Source of the DNA: Salinisphaera sp. Q1T1-3
Lineage (GTDB): Bacteria > Pseudomonadota > Gammaproteobacteria > Nevskiales > Salinisphaeraceae
Assembly (NCBI RefSeq): GCF_003602005.1
Contig: NZ_QZWD01000007.1
Span: 62,001-126,000, forward strand
Direction of reading: 5' to 3'
Length of the DNA: 64,000 nucleotides
Below the pieces are notes generated by a model, which was not told where the DNA came from, did not search any database, and saw only the letters and a program-made list of their open reading frames with translations. The position numbers and the translations under genes are program-made. Positions 9,683-17,409 of this stretch are shown piece by piece; position 1 is the first letter of the stretch; every line of letters begins with the position of its first letter.

Positions 9683-11065
9683 TTAATAGAAAAGCAGGAA
9701 CAGACCACAGGCCATGGCGAAGCCGACGAGTGACTCCAGGGCCTGTTGGACGGTCCAGGTCTTGAGCGTTGTCGCGACATCCATGCCCATCAGCCGGCCG
9801 ACCAGCCAGAAGCCGGAATCGTTGACGTGCCCGGCGAAGACCGAGCCGGCAGCCGAGGCGAAGACGACGGCGACCACCTGCATGGCGCTGTAGTCACCGC
9901 TGATCACCGCGGGTGCCATCAGGCCCGAGGCCGTGACCAGAGCAACGGTCGCCGAGCCCTGGGCCAGGCGCAGGGCAACCGCAACCACATAAACCGCCAC
10001 GATGACCGGCAGCCCGATGTCATCGAGTGAATGAGACAGTGCGTCACCGATACCCGAGGCCTTCAGGACACCGCCGAACATGCCGCCCGCGCCGGTGATC
10101 AGCACGACCGAGCAGATCGACGGTAGCGATGAGTCGAGAATGCGTTCGATATCGGCCGGGCGCCTGCCGCGTCGCCAGCCGAGCATATAGGTCGCCGCGA
10201 GTACCGATATCAGCAACGCCACCGGCGTGTTGCCGAACAGCTGGACCAGCTTGAACCACGTCGCGTTTTCGTCGAACCAGCCGAGGTTGGCACCGAAATC
10301 GAGTGCGGTGTTGGCGAAGATCAGAACCAGCGGGATCAGGAGCAGGCCGAGCACCGTGCGCAGCGAAGGCGGGTTCTCGATCGCCTCGCGATCGGCCTCG
10401 CCGAATAGATCGGCTGCCACGCGAAACGGATGACGACCGGCGGCAATACGCGCCCAGAGATACCCCGAGATCAGCCACATGGGAAACGCGAGCACCACAC
10501 CTGTCGCGAGCACCAGACCGGGGCTGGCGTTATAGAAATCGATCGCGGAAACCGGCCCCGGATGCGGGGGCACGAATACGTGCATGACCGAAAAGGCCGC
10601 GGCGGCCGGCAGGCCATAGAGCAGCAACGGCCCATCCAGACGTCGGGCAACGGCGAAGATGATCGGCAGCATCACTACCAGGCCGGCATCGAAGAAGATC
10701 GGAAAGCCCATGAACAGCGAGGCCAGACCGAGCGCGAAGGGCGCCCGTCGCTCGCCGAAGAGCGCGACCATGCGATCGGCCAGCATCTGGGCGCCGCCGG
10801 ATTGTTCGACCAGCTTGCCGAGCATGGCGCCGAAACCGACCAGCAGCGCCACCTTGGATAACGTGTCACCGAAGCCGCTCAGCAGGACAGGCACGATCTG
10901 ATCGGGCGGGATGCGGGTAGCGAATGCGGTCGCCAGGCTGATCATCGTCAGGGCGACAAAGGCATGTACCCGGAACCGGATGATCAGCAGCAGCAGCAGT
11001 GCGACCGCTGCCGCGGCGATCATCAGAAGCGGACCGGTCGTCAGGGTCTGTGTCCATTCATCCAT
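9683..11065 (-). CDS. GntP family gluconate:H+ symporter
   Basis: A 460-residue inner-membrane permease with about twelve to fourteen hydrophobic segments. Family landmarks include FGAMLGKLVEQSGGAQMLAD, a GFPIFFDAGLVVMLPI stretch and HVFVPPHPGPVSA, all typical of GntP/GntT/GntU gluconate transporters and close relatives for idonate or fructuronate. Length fits (about 440-450). It heads a two-gene unit with gluconate 5-dehydrogenase. No gluconate kinase or Entner-Doudoroff gene lies nearby, so the imported acid may first be oxidised to 5-ketogluconate, or the other enzymes are encoded elsewhere. No regulator is adjacent. Confidence 0.9.
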   Translation of the reverse strand: MDEWTQTLTTGPLLMIAAAAVALLLLLIIRFRVHAFVALTMISLATAFATRIPPDQIVPVLLSGFGDTLSKVALLVGFGAMLGKLVEQSGGAQMLADRMVALFGERRAPFALGLASLFMGFPIFFDAGLVVMLPIIFAVARRLDGPLLLYGLPAAAAFSVMHVFVPPHPGPVSAIDFYNASPGLVLATGVVLAFPMWLISGYLWARIAAGRHPFRVAADLFGEADREAIENPPSLRTVLGLLLIPLVLIFANTALDFGANLGWFDENATWFKLVQLFGNTPVALLISVLAATYMLGWRRGRRPADIERILDSSLPSICSVVLITGAGGMFGGVLKASGIGDALSHSLDDIGLPVIVAVYVVAVALRLAQGSATVALVTASGLMAPAVISGDYSAMQVVAVVFASAAGSVFAGHVNDSGFWLVGRLMGMDVATTLKTWTVQQALESLVGFAMACGLFLLFY

Positions 11066-11139
11066 GCGCGGAGATCTTCATGACGGAGCGAGACGGGTAG
11101 CGTGCGCGACACCCTATCGTGAAACCGATTCCATGCTCT

Positions 11140-11778
11140 TCATCTTTTGGTCTTAGGCCCGCCTTGCGGATCGGATGGGTTCGGCCGGCGATAACGCCGG
11201 ACCCATCGCCAGACGATATAGCCGGCCACCACGACAGCGACCAGCGTGCACAGGACGTACATGCCGACCGGGCCGAATCGCTCGATCAGGGCGTGGAAGC
11301 GTTGGCCGAACCAGTACACGCCGAACCCCCAGACTGCGACCCAGAGCGCCGCGCCTATCGCGTTGTACAGAGTGAACTTGGCGGCAGGCATACGTGCGAT
11401 GCCGGCCACGATGCCGTTGAGCTGGCGCAGCCCGACGAAGAAACGGGCAACGAGCACGATAGCGCCGCCGCGCCGGACGAAAAAAGCCTCGATGCGCGCC
11501 AGGCGGGCATCCGTGATGCCGATGCGTTCACCGTAGCGCACCACCACACGTCGGCCGCCGAAGCGGCCGATGGCATAGCCGATATTGTCCCCGATCACGG
11601 CACCGGCCCAGGCCGCGATGAGCAGCGTGAGAATCGGCAGTTTGCCCTGCGAGGCCAGCAGGGCGGCCGAGATCAGGGCTGTCTCACCGGGGACCGGAAT
11701 GCCGAAATCCTCGATGAGGATCAGCAGGAATATGGCCCAGGGGCCGTAGTCGCTGATGACTTGGCTGATATCGGGCAT
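11140..11778 (-). CDS. DedA family inner-membrane protein
   Basis: A 212-residue membrane protein with the DedA/SNARE-associated fold. The N-terminal segment LILIEDFGIPVPGETALI carries the conserved E-x-x-x-x-P-x-P-G-E, followed by GAVIGDNIGYAIGRFGGRR, the FFVRRGGAIVLVARFFVGLR loop and a C-terminal helix bundle. DedA proteins are thought to be lipid scramblases or flippases, with roles in undecaprenyl-phosphate recycling and membrane homeostasis. The ATG at 11778 was chosen because the upstream open frame is arginine/histidine-rich and non-membrane. The tail GGPKTKR is basic and cytoplasmic. It is transcribed as a single gene. Confidence 0.9.
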   Translation of the reverse strand: MPDISQVISDYGPWAIFLLILIEDFGIPVPGETALISAALLASQGKLPILTLLIAAWAGAVIGDNIGYAIGRFGGRRVVVRYGERIGITDARLARIEAFFVRRGGAIVLVARFFVGLRQLNGIVAGIARMPAAKFTLYNAIGAALWVAVWGFGVYWFGQRFHALIERFGPVGMYVLCTLVAVVVAGYIVWRWVRRYRRPNPSDPQGGPKTKR

Positions 11779-12069
11779 GTCGGACTCGGCGTGCTGGGCG
11801 CGATGCCGCGAGGCGAGGCCGCACGGTGTGGGTAAAGGGCTCGGTAACAGGATCTGGCAATTGGCGGACCGCCAGGCCGCTACGCAAACCGCGGGGCGAT
11901 GCCGCACGGCGTGCAACGGCAGTGCGTCACGCCGCGAGACGATAGCGCACGCGGCGTGAAGATGCATCGCATGCGCCCCGAGGGGCCATCGCGGGCCGGA
12001 CGATCGGCGAAGCCGAAGCGGGCATCACGATCGTCCGACCGTCGGCTGTCATGTACCAAGCTCGAACCG
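11779..12069. other. Intergenic region upstream of the DedA gene, with a 10-bp inverted repeat
   Basis: No gene is supported between the DedA start and the M13 terminator. The only structure seen is a perfect 10-bp inverted repeat, CGGACGATCG at 11997-12006 and its complement at 12028-12037, separated by 21 bases. It is about 220 bp upstream of the DedA start and could be an operator or a remnant of a mobile element. Open frames here are strongly arginine-biased and not convincing. Confidence 0.4.
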
Positions 12070-12096
12070 AAAAAGCCGCGGCAACCGCGGCTTTTT
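12070..12096 (-). terminator. Rho-independent terminator of the M13 peptidase gene
   Basis: A GCCGCGG stem with a three-base loop is flanked by five A on one side and five T on the other. It lies about 20 bp after the stop codon of the minus-strand peptidase gene. Read leftwards it is a textbook GC stem plus U5 tract. Confidence 0.85.
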
Positions 12097-12114
12097 CGGT
12101 CGGTCGCACGTCGT

Positions 12115-14220
12115 CTACCAGATCTCGACGCGCTTTTTCGGCGGACGGACCATGGCATCGCCCGGCTTGCAGTCGAACGCCTTGGCGAAGGCGGGCATGT
12201 TCGACGGCGCTCCGATCGCGCGATAGGTCATCGGTGAGTGCGGGTCGGAGTTGAGTTGCACGGCCAGTGCCTTGGGCCGGCTATGGCCACGCCAGACCCG
12301 GGCCCAGGCCATGAAGAAACGCTGGTCCTGGGTATAGCCGTCGATCTTGCGCTTGGCCTCGGTGGGATCCGCGGCCAGGGCTTTCTGCAATGCATCGTAG
12401 GCCAGTGTCAGGCCGTCGAGATCGGCGATGTTCTCGCCAAGCGTCAACTTGCCGTTGACGTGCACGCCCGGTTTGCCGGGGATTGGTGTGTACTGGTTGA
12501 ACTGATCGACCAGCTTGGCGGTGCGTGCATCGAAGGCCTTGCGATCGGCGGCGGTCCACCAATCGTTCTGGTTGCCGTCGCCGTCGAACTGGCTGCCCTG
12601 ATCGTCGTAACCGTGGCTCGACTCGTGCCCGATGACGGCACCGATGCCGCCGTAGTTCACTGCGTCATCGCCGTGAGCGTAGAAGAAGGGCGGCTGCAGG
12701 ATTGCGGCCGGGAAGTTGATGGTGTTGTCCGTCGGATTGTAATAGGCGTTGACGGTCTGCGGCGTCATGCCCCAGCGCTGGCGATCACGCGGCTGGCCGA
12801 CATAGGCCATCTCGTAGTCGTGGTTGAACTTCGCCGCACGCGTCATGTTGCCGTAGAAATCGTCGGCCTGGATCGACAGCCCTTTCCAGGAGCGCCAGTG
12901 TTCCGGGTAGCCGATCTTGGCCAGGAACTTGGACCACTTGTCGAGCGCCTTGTCCTTGGTGGTGTCGCTCATCCAGTCGTTGTTCTGGATCCGGGTCTTG
13001 AGCGCGGCGCGAATGTTGTCGACCAGTTCTTCGGCGCGAGCCTTGGCCTGCGGCGGGAAATACTTGGCGACATAGAGCTGGCCCAGTCCCTGACCCATGG
13101 CGCTGTTGACCGCATCCAGCGATTGTTTCCAGCGTGGCTTCTGCTGCGGCTGGCCGTTGAGTTCGGTGCCGTAGAAGGCAAAGTGCGCATCGCGATATCG
13201 CTTGGCCAGCAGCGGGGCGGCATCGTCGATCGTGTGCGCGGTGAGATAGGCCTTCCATTCATCGATCGAGGCATTGGCCAACAGCCGCTCGAATTCGGCG
13301 AAGAACTTGGGCTCGGAGAGCGAGAACCCTTTCTTGATATCGGCCCCCTGAGCCGCCCAGAACGCTTTCCAGTCGAAATGCGGCGTCGCCTTGTTCGCCT
13401 CGTCGAGTGTGACGAAGTGGTACTGGTTGTCCGGATCGCGCATCGCGACCTGTGACAGTGAGTGCTTGGCCAGTTTCGTCTCGAACGCCATGGCCGCCTC
13501 GGCATGGTGGGCGGCTTCGTCGTCGCTCTGGCCGATGAGCGAGAACAGCTTCGTCAGATAGGCGACATAGGCCTGACGCTGTTCAGCGTAGTCCTTGTCG
13601 GTGTAGTACTTCGGCGTCGGTAGGGACAGGCCGCCCTGGTAGACGTACGCGATGACCTGCTTGGCGTTCTTGTAGTCCGGGCTGGCATCCATGGAAAAGA
13701 CCTGCCCCTGGCCTTCGGCGAAGGCCAGGGTCAGATACCGAGCGATCGCATCACGGGAATCCAGCGCCTGAATCCTGGCCAGCCGGGACTTGACCGGGGT
13801 ATCGCCGGCCTTGTCGATGGCCGCGGTATCCATGGCCGAGGCATAGAGATGACCGATCTGGGTCTCGACACTGTCGGCATCCGCCGTGCCGGCCGTCTTT
13901 TCAGCGGCTTCGACGATCGTGTGCTGGTCCTTCAGGCTCTTCTCGGCGAGCTCGTTGAACGCACCCCAGCGGGTATGGTCGTCGGGAATCGGGTTGGCGG
14001 CGATCCACTTCGCGTTCACGAAGTCATCGAGGTTCTGGCAGACGTTGGCGTCGGTATCCAGCTCACTCGTGTCGAACACATTTTTGGCGACCGACATATC
14101 GGTCTTCGCGGCCGGGGCGTCGCTTTCGGGTGGGCTTTCGTTGCCCTGGGCCATCGCCACGCCGTTGAGACACATCAGGCCGAGGGCCACGGCCGTCGGC
14201 CGCAGGAAATCACGCGTCAT
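12115..14220 (-). CDS. Exported M13 family zinc metallopeptidase (PepO/neprilysin-like)
   Basis: A 701-residue protein starting MTRDFLRPTAVALGL, with a signal peptide ending near AMAQ (about residue 24). This is followed by the neprilysin-type N-terminal domain (NVCQNLDDFVNAKWIAANPIP). The catalytic site is HESSH at 532-536 with the third zinc ligand in GENIADLDG (Glu596), and the family's C-terminal RAIGAPSNMPAFAKAFDC segment is intact. M13 enzymes cut oligopeptides on the outer side of the cytoplasmic membrane. The ATG at 14220 gives the best signal peptide; the longer open frame upstream is arginine-rich. A strong terminator follows. It stands alone. Confidence 0.92.
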   Translation of the reverse strand: MTRDFLRPTAVALGLMCLNGVAMAQGNESPPESDAPAAKTDMSVAKNVFDTSELDTDANVCQNLDDFVNAKWIAANPIPDDHTRWGAFNELAEKSLKDQHTIVEAAEKTAGTADADSVETQIGHLYASAMDTAAIDKAGDTPVKSRLARIQALDSRDAIARYLTLAFAEGQGQVFSMDASPDYKNAKQVIAYVYQGGLSLPTPKYYTDKDYAEQRQAYVAYLTKLFSLIGQSDDEAAHHAEAAMAFETKLAKHSLSQVAMRDPDNQYHFVTLDEANKATPHFDWKAFWAAQGADIKKGFSLSEPKFFAEFERLLANASIDEWKAYLTAHTIDDAAPLLAKRYRDAHFAFYGTELNGQPQQKPRWKQSLDAVNSAMGQGLGQLYVAKYFPPQAKARAEELVDNIRAALKTRIQNNDWMSDTTKDKALDKWSKFLAKIGYPEHWRSWKGLSIQADDFYGNMTRAAKFNHDYEMAYVGQPRDRQRWGMTPQTVNAYYNPTDNTINFPAAILQPPFFYAHGDDAVNYGGIGAVIGHESSHGYDDQGSQFDGDGNQNDWWTAADRKAFDARTAKLVDQFNQYTPIPGKPGVHVNGKLTLGENIADLDGLTLAYDALQKALAADPTEAKRKIDGYTQDQRFFMAWARVWRGHSRPKALAVQLNSDPHSPMTYRAIGAPSNMPAFAKAFDCKPGDAMVRPPKKRVEIW

Positions 14221-14394
14221 AATCAATCCGTTGTTGTGCGAGTGCATCGGCCGCCGCCGACGATGAACGAGCAGAACAAGCATTGCTCGTGCCAAGGCGG
14301 CATTCTGGCACGTCAGGCGTGCGCGCATCGGCCGACGATGGTCGCAAACTATCGCTGATGGGGCAGCGATGGGCGAGCCGGGATATCAACGGAC

Positions 14395-14423
14395 AAAAAA
14401 TACCCGGCGCGGTGGCCGGGTAT
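14395..14423 (-). terminator. Rho-independent terminator following the 50-codon gene
   Basis: On the minus strand the stem ATACCCGGC pairs with GCCGGGTAT around a six-base loop and runs straight into six T. It lies 42 bp beyond the stop of the small gene at 14465-14617 and 175 bp before the M13 start, so it ends the small gene's transcript. A second, weaker hairpin (two CTCGAG arms, 14436-14451) lies between. Confidence 0.85.
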
Positions 14424-14464
14424 GTCACGAGCGTACTCGAGCACGCTCGAGTTCGATCACATGA

Positions 14465-14617
14465 TCAGCGTGCGGCCTCGGCAGCCGGCACTGTCGTCGT
14501 CTGGGCCACGCTCTGCGTCTGCGCCAGGTTGGCGGCGACCAACGGCATGGCCATGGCAGCGGCCACCAGGCCGACGACAACGATGCTGTTCACGATATTC
14601 AGCTTCACGGTATTCAT
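14465..14617 (-). CDS. Small (50 aa) hydrophobic protein, unknown
   Basis: The product is a 50-residue peptide: a short basic start (MNTVKLN), a hydrophobic core of about 23 residues (IVNSIVVVGLVAAAMAMPLV), and a polar tail rich in Gln, Thr and Ala ending EAAR. It could be a single-pass membrane protein or, if cleaved near AMA or VAA, a tiny secreted peptide. Support for a real gene is contextual. A Shine-Dalgarno AGGAG at 14626-14630 lies nine bases before the ATG, a 5' hairpin (14639-14670) precedes it, and a strong terminator (14395-14423) follows. I recognise no family. Confidence 0.62.
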   Translation of the reverse strand: MNTVKLNIVNSIVVVGLVAAAMAMPLVAANLAQTQSVAQTTTVPAAEAAR

Positions 14618-15205
14618 GGCGAAAACTCCTCGAAAGCAGGTACCCGGGGCGCGCGGACGCTCGGGGTACCGGTCGGCGCACAGCTGACGAGAACGCGAAG
14701 AGGTCGTGCCCGCTCAGTCGACGCCGAAGATTGAGATCAGAAACAAGAAAAACCTCTAGGGGACAAGCCCGATGTCGACCGGCTGCAACCGATATCGAAT
14801 GCACCGAATGCAATAACGAAGGTCACAAGAAGGCATGCCGTCCTGAACGGCTTTTTTATGCATCCTCAGCCTGTCGACGGGCGCGATTCTACGCCGAAAG
14901 TCTCATATGGCAATAGCTGCCGATAAAAAAATTGAAGACAGGATAACGCCATTTAAAATCAATCGTTTGGCGATAAGAAAGGCGGCGTTTCGGCTATTCC
15001 GATGCCCCGTGTGGCGGGAATCGCGCCTTCATCGGGCCGCGGCTGCCGTGCCACGCGCGGTTCCGGCACGGGCATCGATTGAAAAAACCGATGTTATCGA
15101 TAAGAAAGACGGATGGAGGTAACCGGGTCTTGTTGCCCCATCGATGCAGATCATCGCCGCTCTGAACGTGGGCCGTGTGTCGAGGTGTCTGCAAAACGAT
15201 CATCG
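14618..15205. other. Gene-poor intergenic patch with AT-rich stretches
   Basis: I support no protein gene in these 588 bp. From left to right the patch holds the leader of the 50-codon gene, with paired arms GGTACCC (14639-14645) and GGGTACC (14664-14670). An orphan plus-strand terminator follows (14837-14857). Two AT-rich blocks (about 14900-14980 and 15078-15118) contrast with the GC-rich surroundings and are likely promoter territory. A plus-strand frame at 14907-15122 starts with ATG, but it lacks a good ribosome site and turns arginine-rich, so it was not called. Confidence 0.5.
14837..14857 (+). terminator. Orphan rho-independent terminator on the plus strand
   Basis: A GCCGT/ACGGC stem with a five-base loop runs directly into six T on the plus strand. 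No plus-strand gene precedes it, which suggests a short untranslated or micro-protein transcript starting somewhere between 14670 and 14830, divergent from the 50-codon gene. The stem is only five base pairs, so chance occurrence is possible. Confidence 0.5.
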
Positions 15206-15811
15206 TCAATCGGCGAAGATGAATACGAGACAGGCGGCTGTCAGAGCGCCCATGACGCGGTTGAACCAGTGCCAGGCGCGATCGGTGCGCAACAGGCCGG
15301 CGAGGGCGCGTCCGAAGCCGGTCCAGAACGACAGACAGGGCAATCCGACGACGCTCATCGTGAGGACGAGGAGGGTGGCGTCTCGCCAGAGCAGGCCATC
15401 GGCCGGCATGAACGATGCGCCCAGCGTCAGGCCCATGACCCAGACTTTCGGGTTGGCGTACTGGAAAGCGGCGGCCTCCCAGAACGACAGCGGGCGCGTG
15501 TGCTCGTGCTGATCCAGTCGGGGCGGCGGTGCGCTGGCGATGCGCCAGGCCAGATACAGCAGATAGGCCCCGCCGGCCAGCCGGAGAGTCCATTGCAGCG
15601 GCGGCCAGGCCTGGAATAGTGCGCCGAGCCCGGCGATCACGGCGAAATAGAGAGTGGCGCTGCCGATGATGATGCCGGCGATATGCGGCAGCGTCCGGAC
15701 ATAACCATGACGCGCGCCCGAAGCCGTGAGCATGACGTTGTTGGGCCCGGGGGTGCCGACCGCCGATACCGCGAACAGCCCGAGCGCAAGCCAGGGAATA
15801 CTCGTGATCAT
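15206..15811 (-). CDS. LysE/RhtB family amino-acid exporter
   Basis: A 201-residue inner-membrane protein with six hydrophobic segments. It carries the family N-terminus AVSAVGTPGPNNVMLTASGARHGY, the LRLAGGAYLLYLAWRIA helix and YANPKVWVMGL. Members export amino acids or their derivatives by proton exchange. The gene is divergent from a MocR-type regulator across a 150-bp spacer that contains two matching operator-like palindromes, one of them 56 bp before this start. It is therefore the likely regulated target, and the exported compound may be linked to PLP-dependent metabolism. Confidence 0.88.
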   Translation of the reverse strand: MITSIPWLALGLFAVSAVGTPGPNNVMLTASGARHGYVRTLPHIAGIIIGSATLYFAVIAGLGALFQAWPPLQWTLRLAGGAYLLYLAWRIASAPPPRLDQHEHTRPLSFWEAAAFQYANPKVWVMGLTLGASFMPADGLLWRDATLLVLTMSVVGLPCLSFWTGFGRALAGLLRTDRAWHWFNRVMGALTAACLVFIFAD

Positions 15812-15866
15812 GCGGGATCTCCTCGAAGATGGGATGTTCGAAAGCCGACAGGGCCGAAAGATCTCG

Positions 15867-15883
15867 ATTGTATGGGTAACAAT
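15867..15883. promoter_or_regulatory. MocR operator-like palindrome, site 1 (lysE side)
   Basis: The 17-bp site has the form ATTGT-N7-ACAAT with centre ATGGGTA. Site 2 at 15953-15969 has the same arms, and its complement has centre CATGGGT, so the two are near-copies in opposite orientation, 86 bp apart. Paired sites in the shared spacer of a divergent regulator/target pair are what GntR/MocR proteins usually bind. Confidence 0.65.
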
Positions 15884-15952
15884 TCAGAGTTTTGTGTCTA
15901 TATTCGGCGTTTCTAGTAAGATAAATGACGTTGAGAAGCCGTCAATGAGTTT

Positions 15953-15969
15953 ATTGTACCCATGACAAT
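15953..15969. promoter_or_regulatory. MocR operator-like palindrome, site 2 (overlaps the mocR start codon)
   Basis: ATTGT-N7-ACAAT with centre ACCCATG; the ATG in it is the start codon of the regulator gene. Occupation of this site should block the regulator's own expression. Together with site 1 it could form a DNA loop over the shared promoter region. Confidence 0.65.
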
Positions 15970-17353
15970 CTGGACGCCCGATTTATCCGGGGATGGCCCG
16001 CGGTATCGTCAGATCGCGAGAGCGATCGCCGATGCCATCGATTCGGGCGCGCTGGCCACCGGCGAGAAGCTGCCGCCCCAGAGACGGCTCGCCCATGCGC
16101 TGGGCGTGACGCCGGGCACTGTGACACGTGCTTACGCCGAGGCCGAAAAGGCCGGCCGGGTGGTTGCGCGCGTAGGGAGCGGAACCTATGTCGCCGAGCC
16201 GGGGACACAGGATTTCACCCAGATTCGAGTCGATCGCGGTACGTCCGATGTCATCGATCTCGGCCTGGCGCTGCCGCCGCCGCTGGCCGTGCGGGACAGT
16301 GGCTTCGCGCGTGCCCTGTCGGCAATGCCTGCCGATGCCACGCTGTGTGCAACGGCTCTGGATTATCAGCCGCCGGACGGAATGGCGCGCCATCGCACGG
16401 TCTACGCCGAGTGGATGACAGCGCTCGGATTACCGGTCGCCGCCGACGAGCTGATCGTCAATCTCGGCGGGATGAACGGCATCTTTGCCGCGCTCAGTGC
16501 GTGTCTCCAGCACGGTGAACGAATCGCCGCGGAGCGGCTCACCTATCCGGGGCTGATCAGCGTGGCGGCCCAGCTGGGCCTCAAGACCGTGCCGCTCGCG
16601 CACGATGGCGACGGCCTCGACGTCGACGCGCTGGCCGCGCGGCATGCGCGTCAGCCGTTCTCGGCGCTCTATGTCATGCCCGAGCACCAGAATCCGACGA
16701 CGACGCGGTTGTCGGAAGAGCGACGCGCGGCGCTCGTCGACTTCGCGCGCGCGCATGATGTCTGGCTCATAGAAGACACCGTGCAGTTCCTGCCTGAAGC
16801 CGAGCGGGGGACGCCGCTCTATCGGCTTGCACCCGAGCGCACCATCCTGTTGTTCTCGATCTCCAAGATGCTGGGCGGCGGCCTGCGCTCGGGCGTGATG
16901 CGGGTGCCGCCCGTATTGCATGCACGCGTGGAGACCGTGATACGCAACGTGAGCTGGATGCCGCCGCCGCTTATCGTCGGCCTGGTCTGTCGCTGGATCA
17001 CATCCGGCGATGCCGATGCCGTGCTCGCCGCGCAATGGGACGAGTTGGCCGAGCGACGGCGGATGACGCACGAAGCGCTTCCGGGGATCGATGTTGCCAC
17101 GCGCGCCGGGGGATTCTTCGCCTGGATACGCTTGCCGCCGGGCCAACGTGCCGCTGCCACCGCAACACGGCTTGCCGCACAGGGCGTACGCGTGACGGCC
17201 GCGGAGTCGTTCTGTCTCGGCAGTGAGGCGGCGCCACAGGCGCTGCGTCTGTGTTTCAGTGCTGCGCCTGACCGCGCTGAACTGGTTCGTGCCCTGGCGA
17301 TCGTCAACCAGACGATCGCGTCACCGCCGGCCGGGGCATGGCAGACGATCTAG
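15962..17353 (+). CDS. MocR-type transcriptional regulator (GntR winged helix plus class I aminotransferase domain)
   Basis: A 463-residue regulator. Residues 1-75 form a GntR winged helix-turn-helix (YRQIARAIADAIDSGALATG, then LPPQRRLAHALGVTPGTVTRAY). The rest is an aminotransferase-fold domain with YVMPEHQNPTTTRLS and the PLP-lysine segment FSISKMLGGGLRSG. MocR proteins sense amino acids, GABA, taurine or vitamin B6 through PLP. The start codon lies inside an operator-like site and there is no good Shine-Dalgarno, so translation may be leaderless or weak. The divergent lysE-type gene is the obvious target. The effector is not predictable. Confidence 0.92.
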   Translation: MTIWTPDLSGDGPRYRQIARAIADAIDSGALATGEKLPPQRRLAHALGVTPGTVTRAYAEAEKAGRVVARVGSGTYVAEPGTQDFTQIRVDRGTSDVIDLGLALPPPLAVRDSGFARALSAMPADATLCATALDYQPPDGMARHRTVYAEWMTALGLPVAADELIVNLGGMNGIFAALSACLQHGERIAAERLTYPGLISVAAQLGLKTVPLAHDGDGLDVDALAARHARQPFSALYVMPEHQNPTTTRLSEERRAALVDFARAHDVWLIEDTVQFLPEAERGTPLYRLAPERTILLFSISKMLGGGLRSGVMRVPPVLHARVETVIRNVSWMPPPLIVGLVCRWITSGDADAVLAAQWDELAERRRMTHEALPGIDVATRAGGFFAWIRLPPGQRAAATATRLAAQGVRVTAAESFCLGSEAAPQALRLCFSAAPDRAELVRALAIVNQTIASPPAGAWQTI

Positions 17354-17409
17354 GTTTTCAGTCCCGTCATATGATGGGTTGCACGTGAAACGCAGGCGCG
17401 CCGGGCTTT

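Noticed and set aside
12238-13455. A 405-codon plus-strand frame inside the M13 peptidase gene
   Set aside because: Antisense shadow; the minus-strand frame has the HESSH and ENIAD motifs and a terminator in the right place.
14772-14860. A cysteine-containing plus-strand frame (EC..EC....H...C) just before the orphan terminator
   Set aside because: The Cys/His spacing hinted at a tiny zinc protein, but no start codon with a ribosome site lies in that frame, and the ATG nearby opens only a 14-codon frame in another phase.
14907-15122. A 71-codon frame starting MAIAADKKIED
   Set aside because: No clear Shine-Dalgarno, and the second half is arginine-rich. It is more likely a chance frame in AT-rich promoter DNA.
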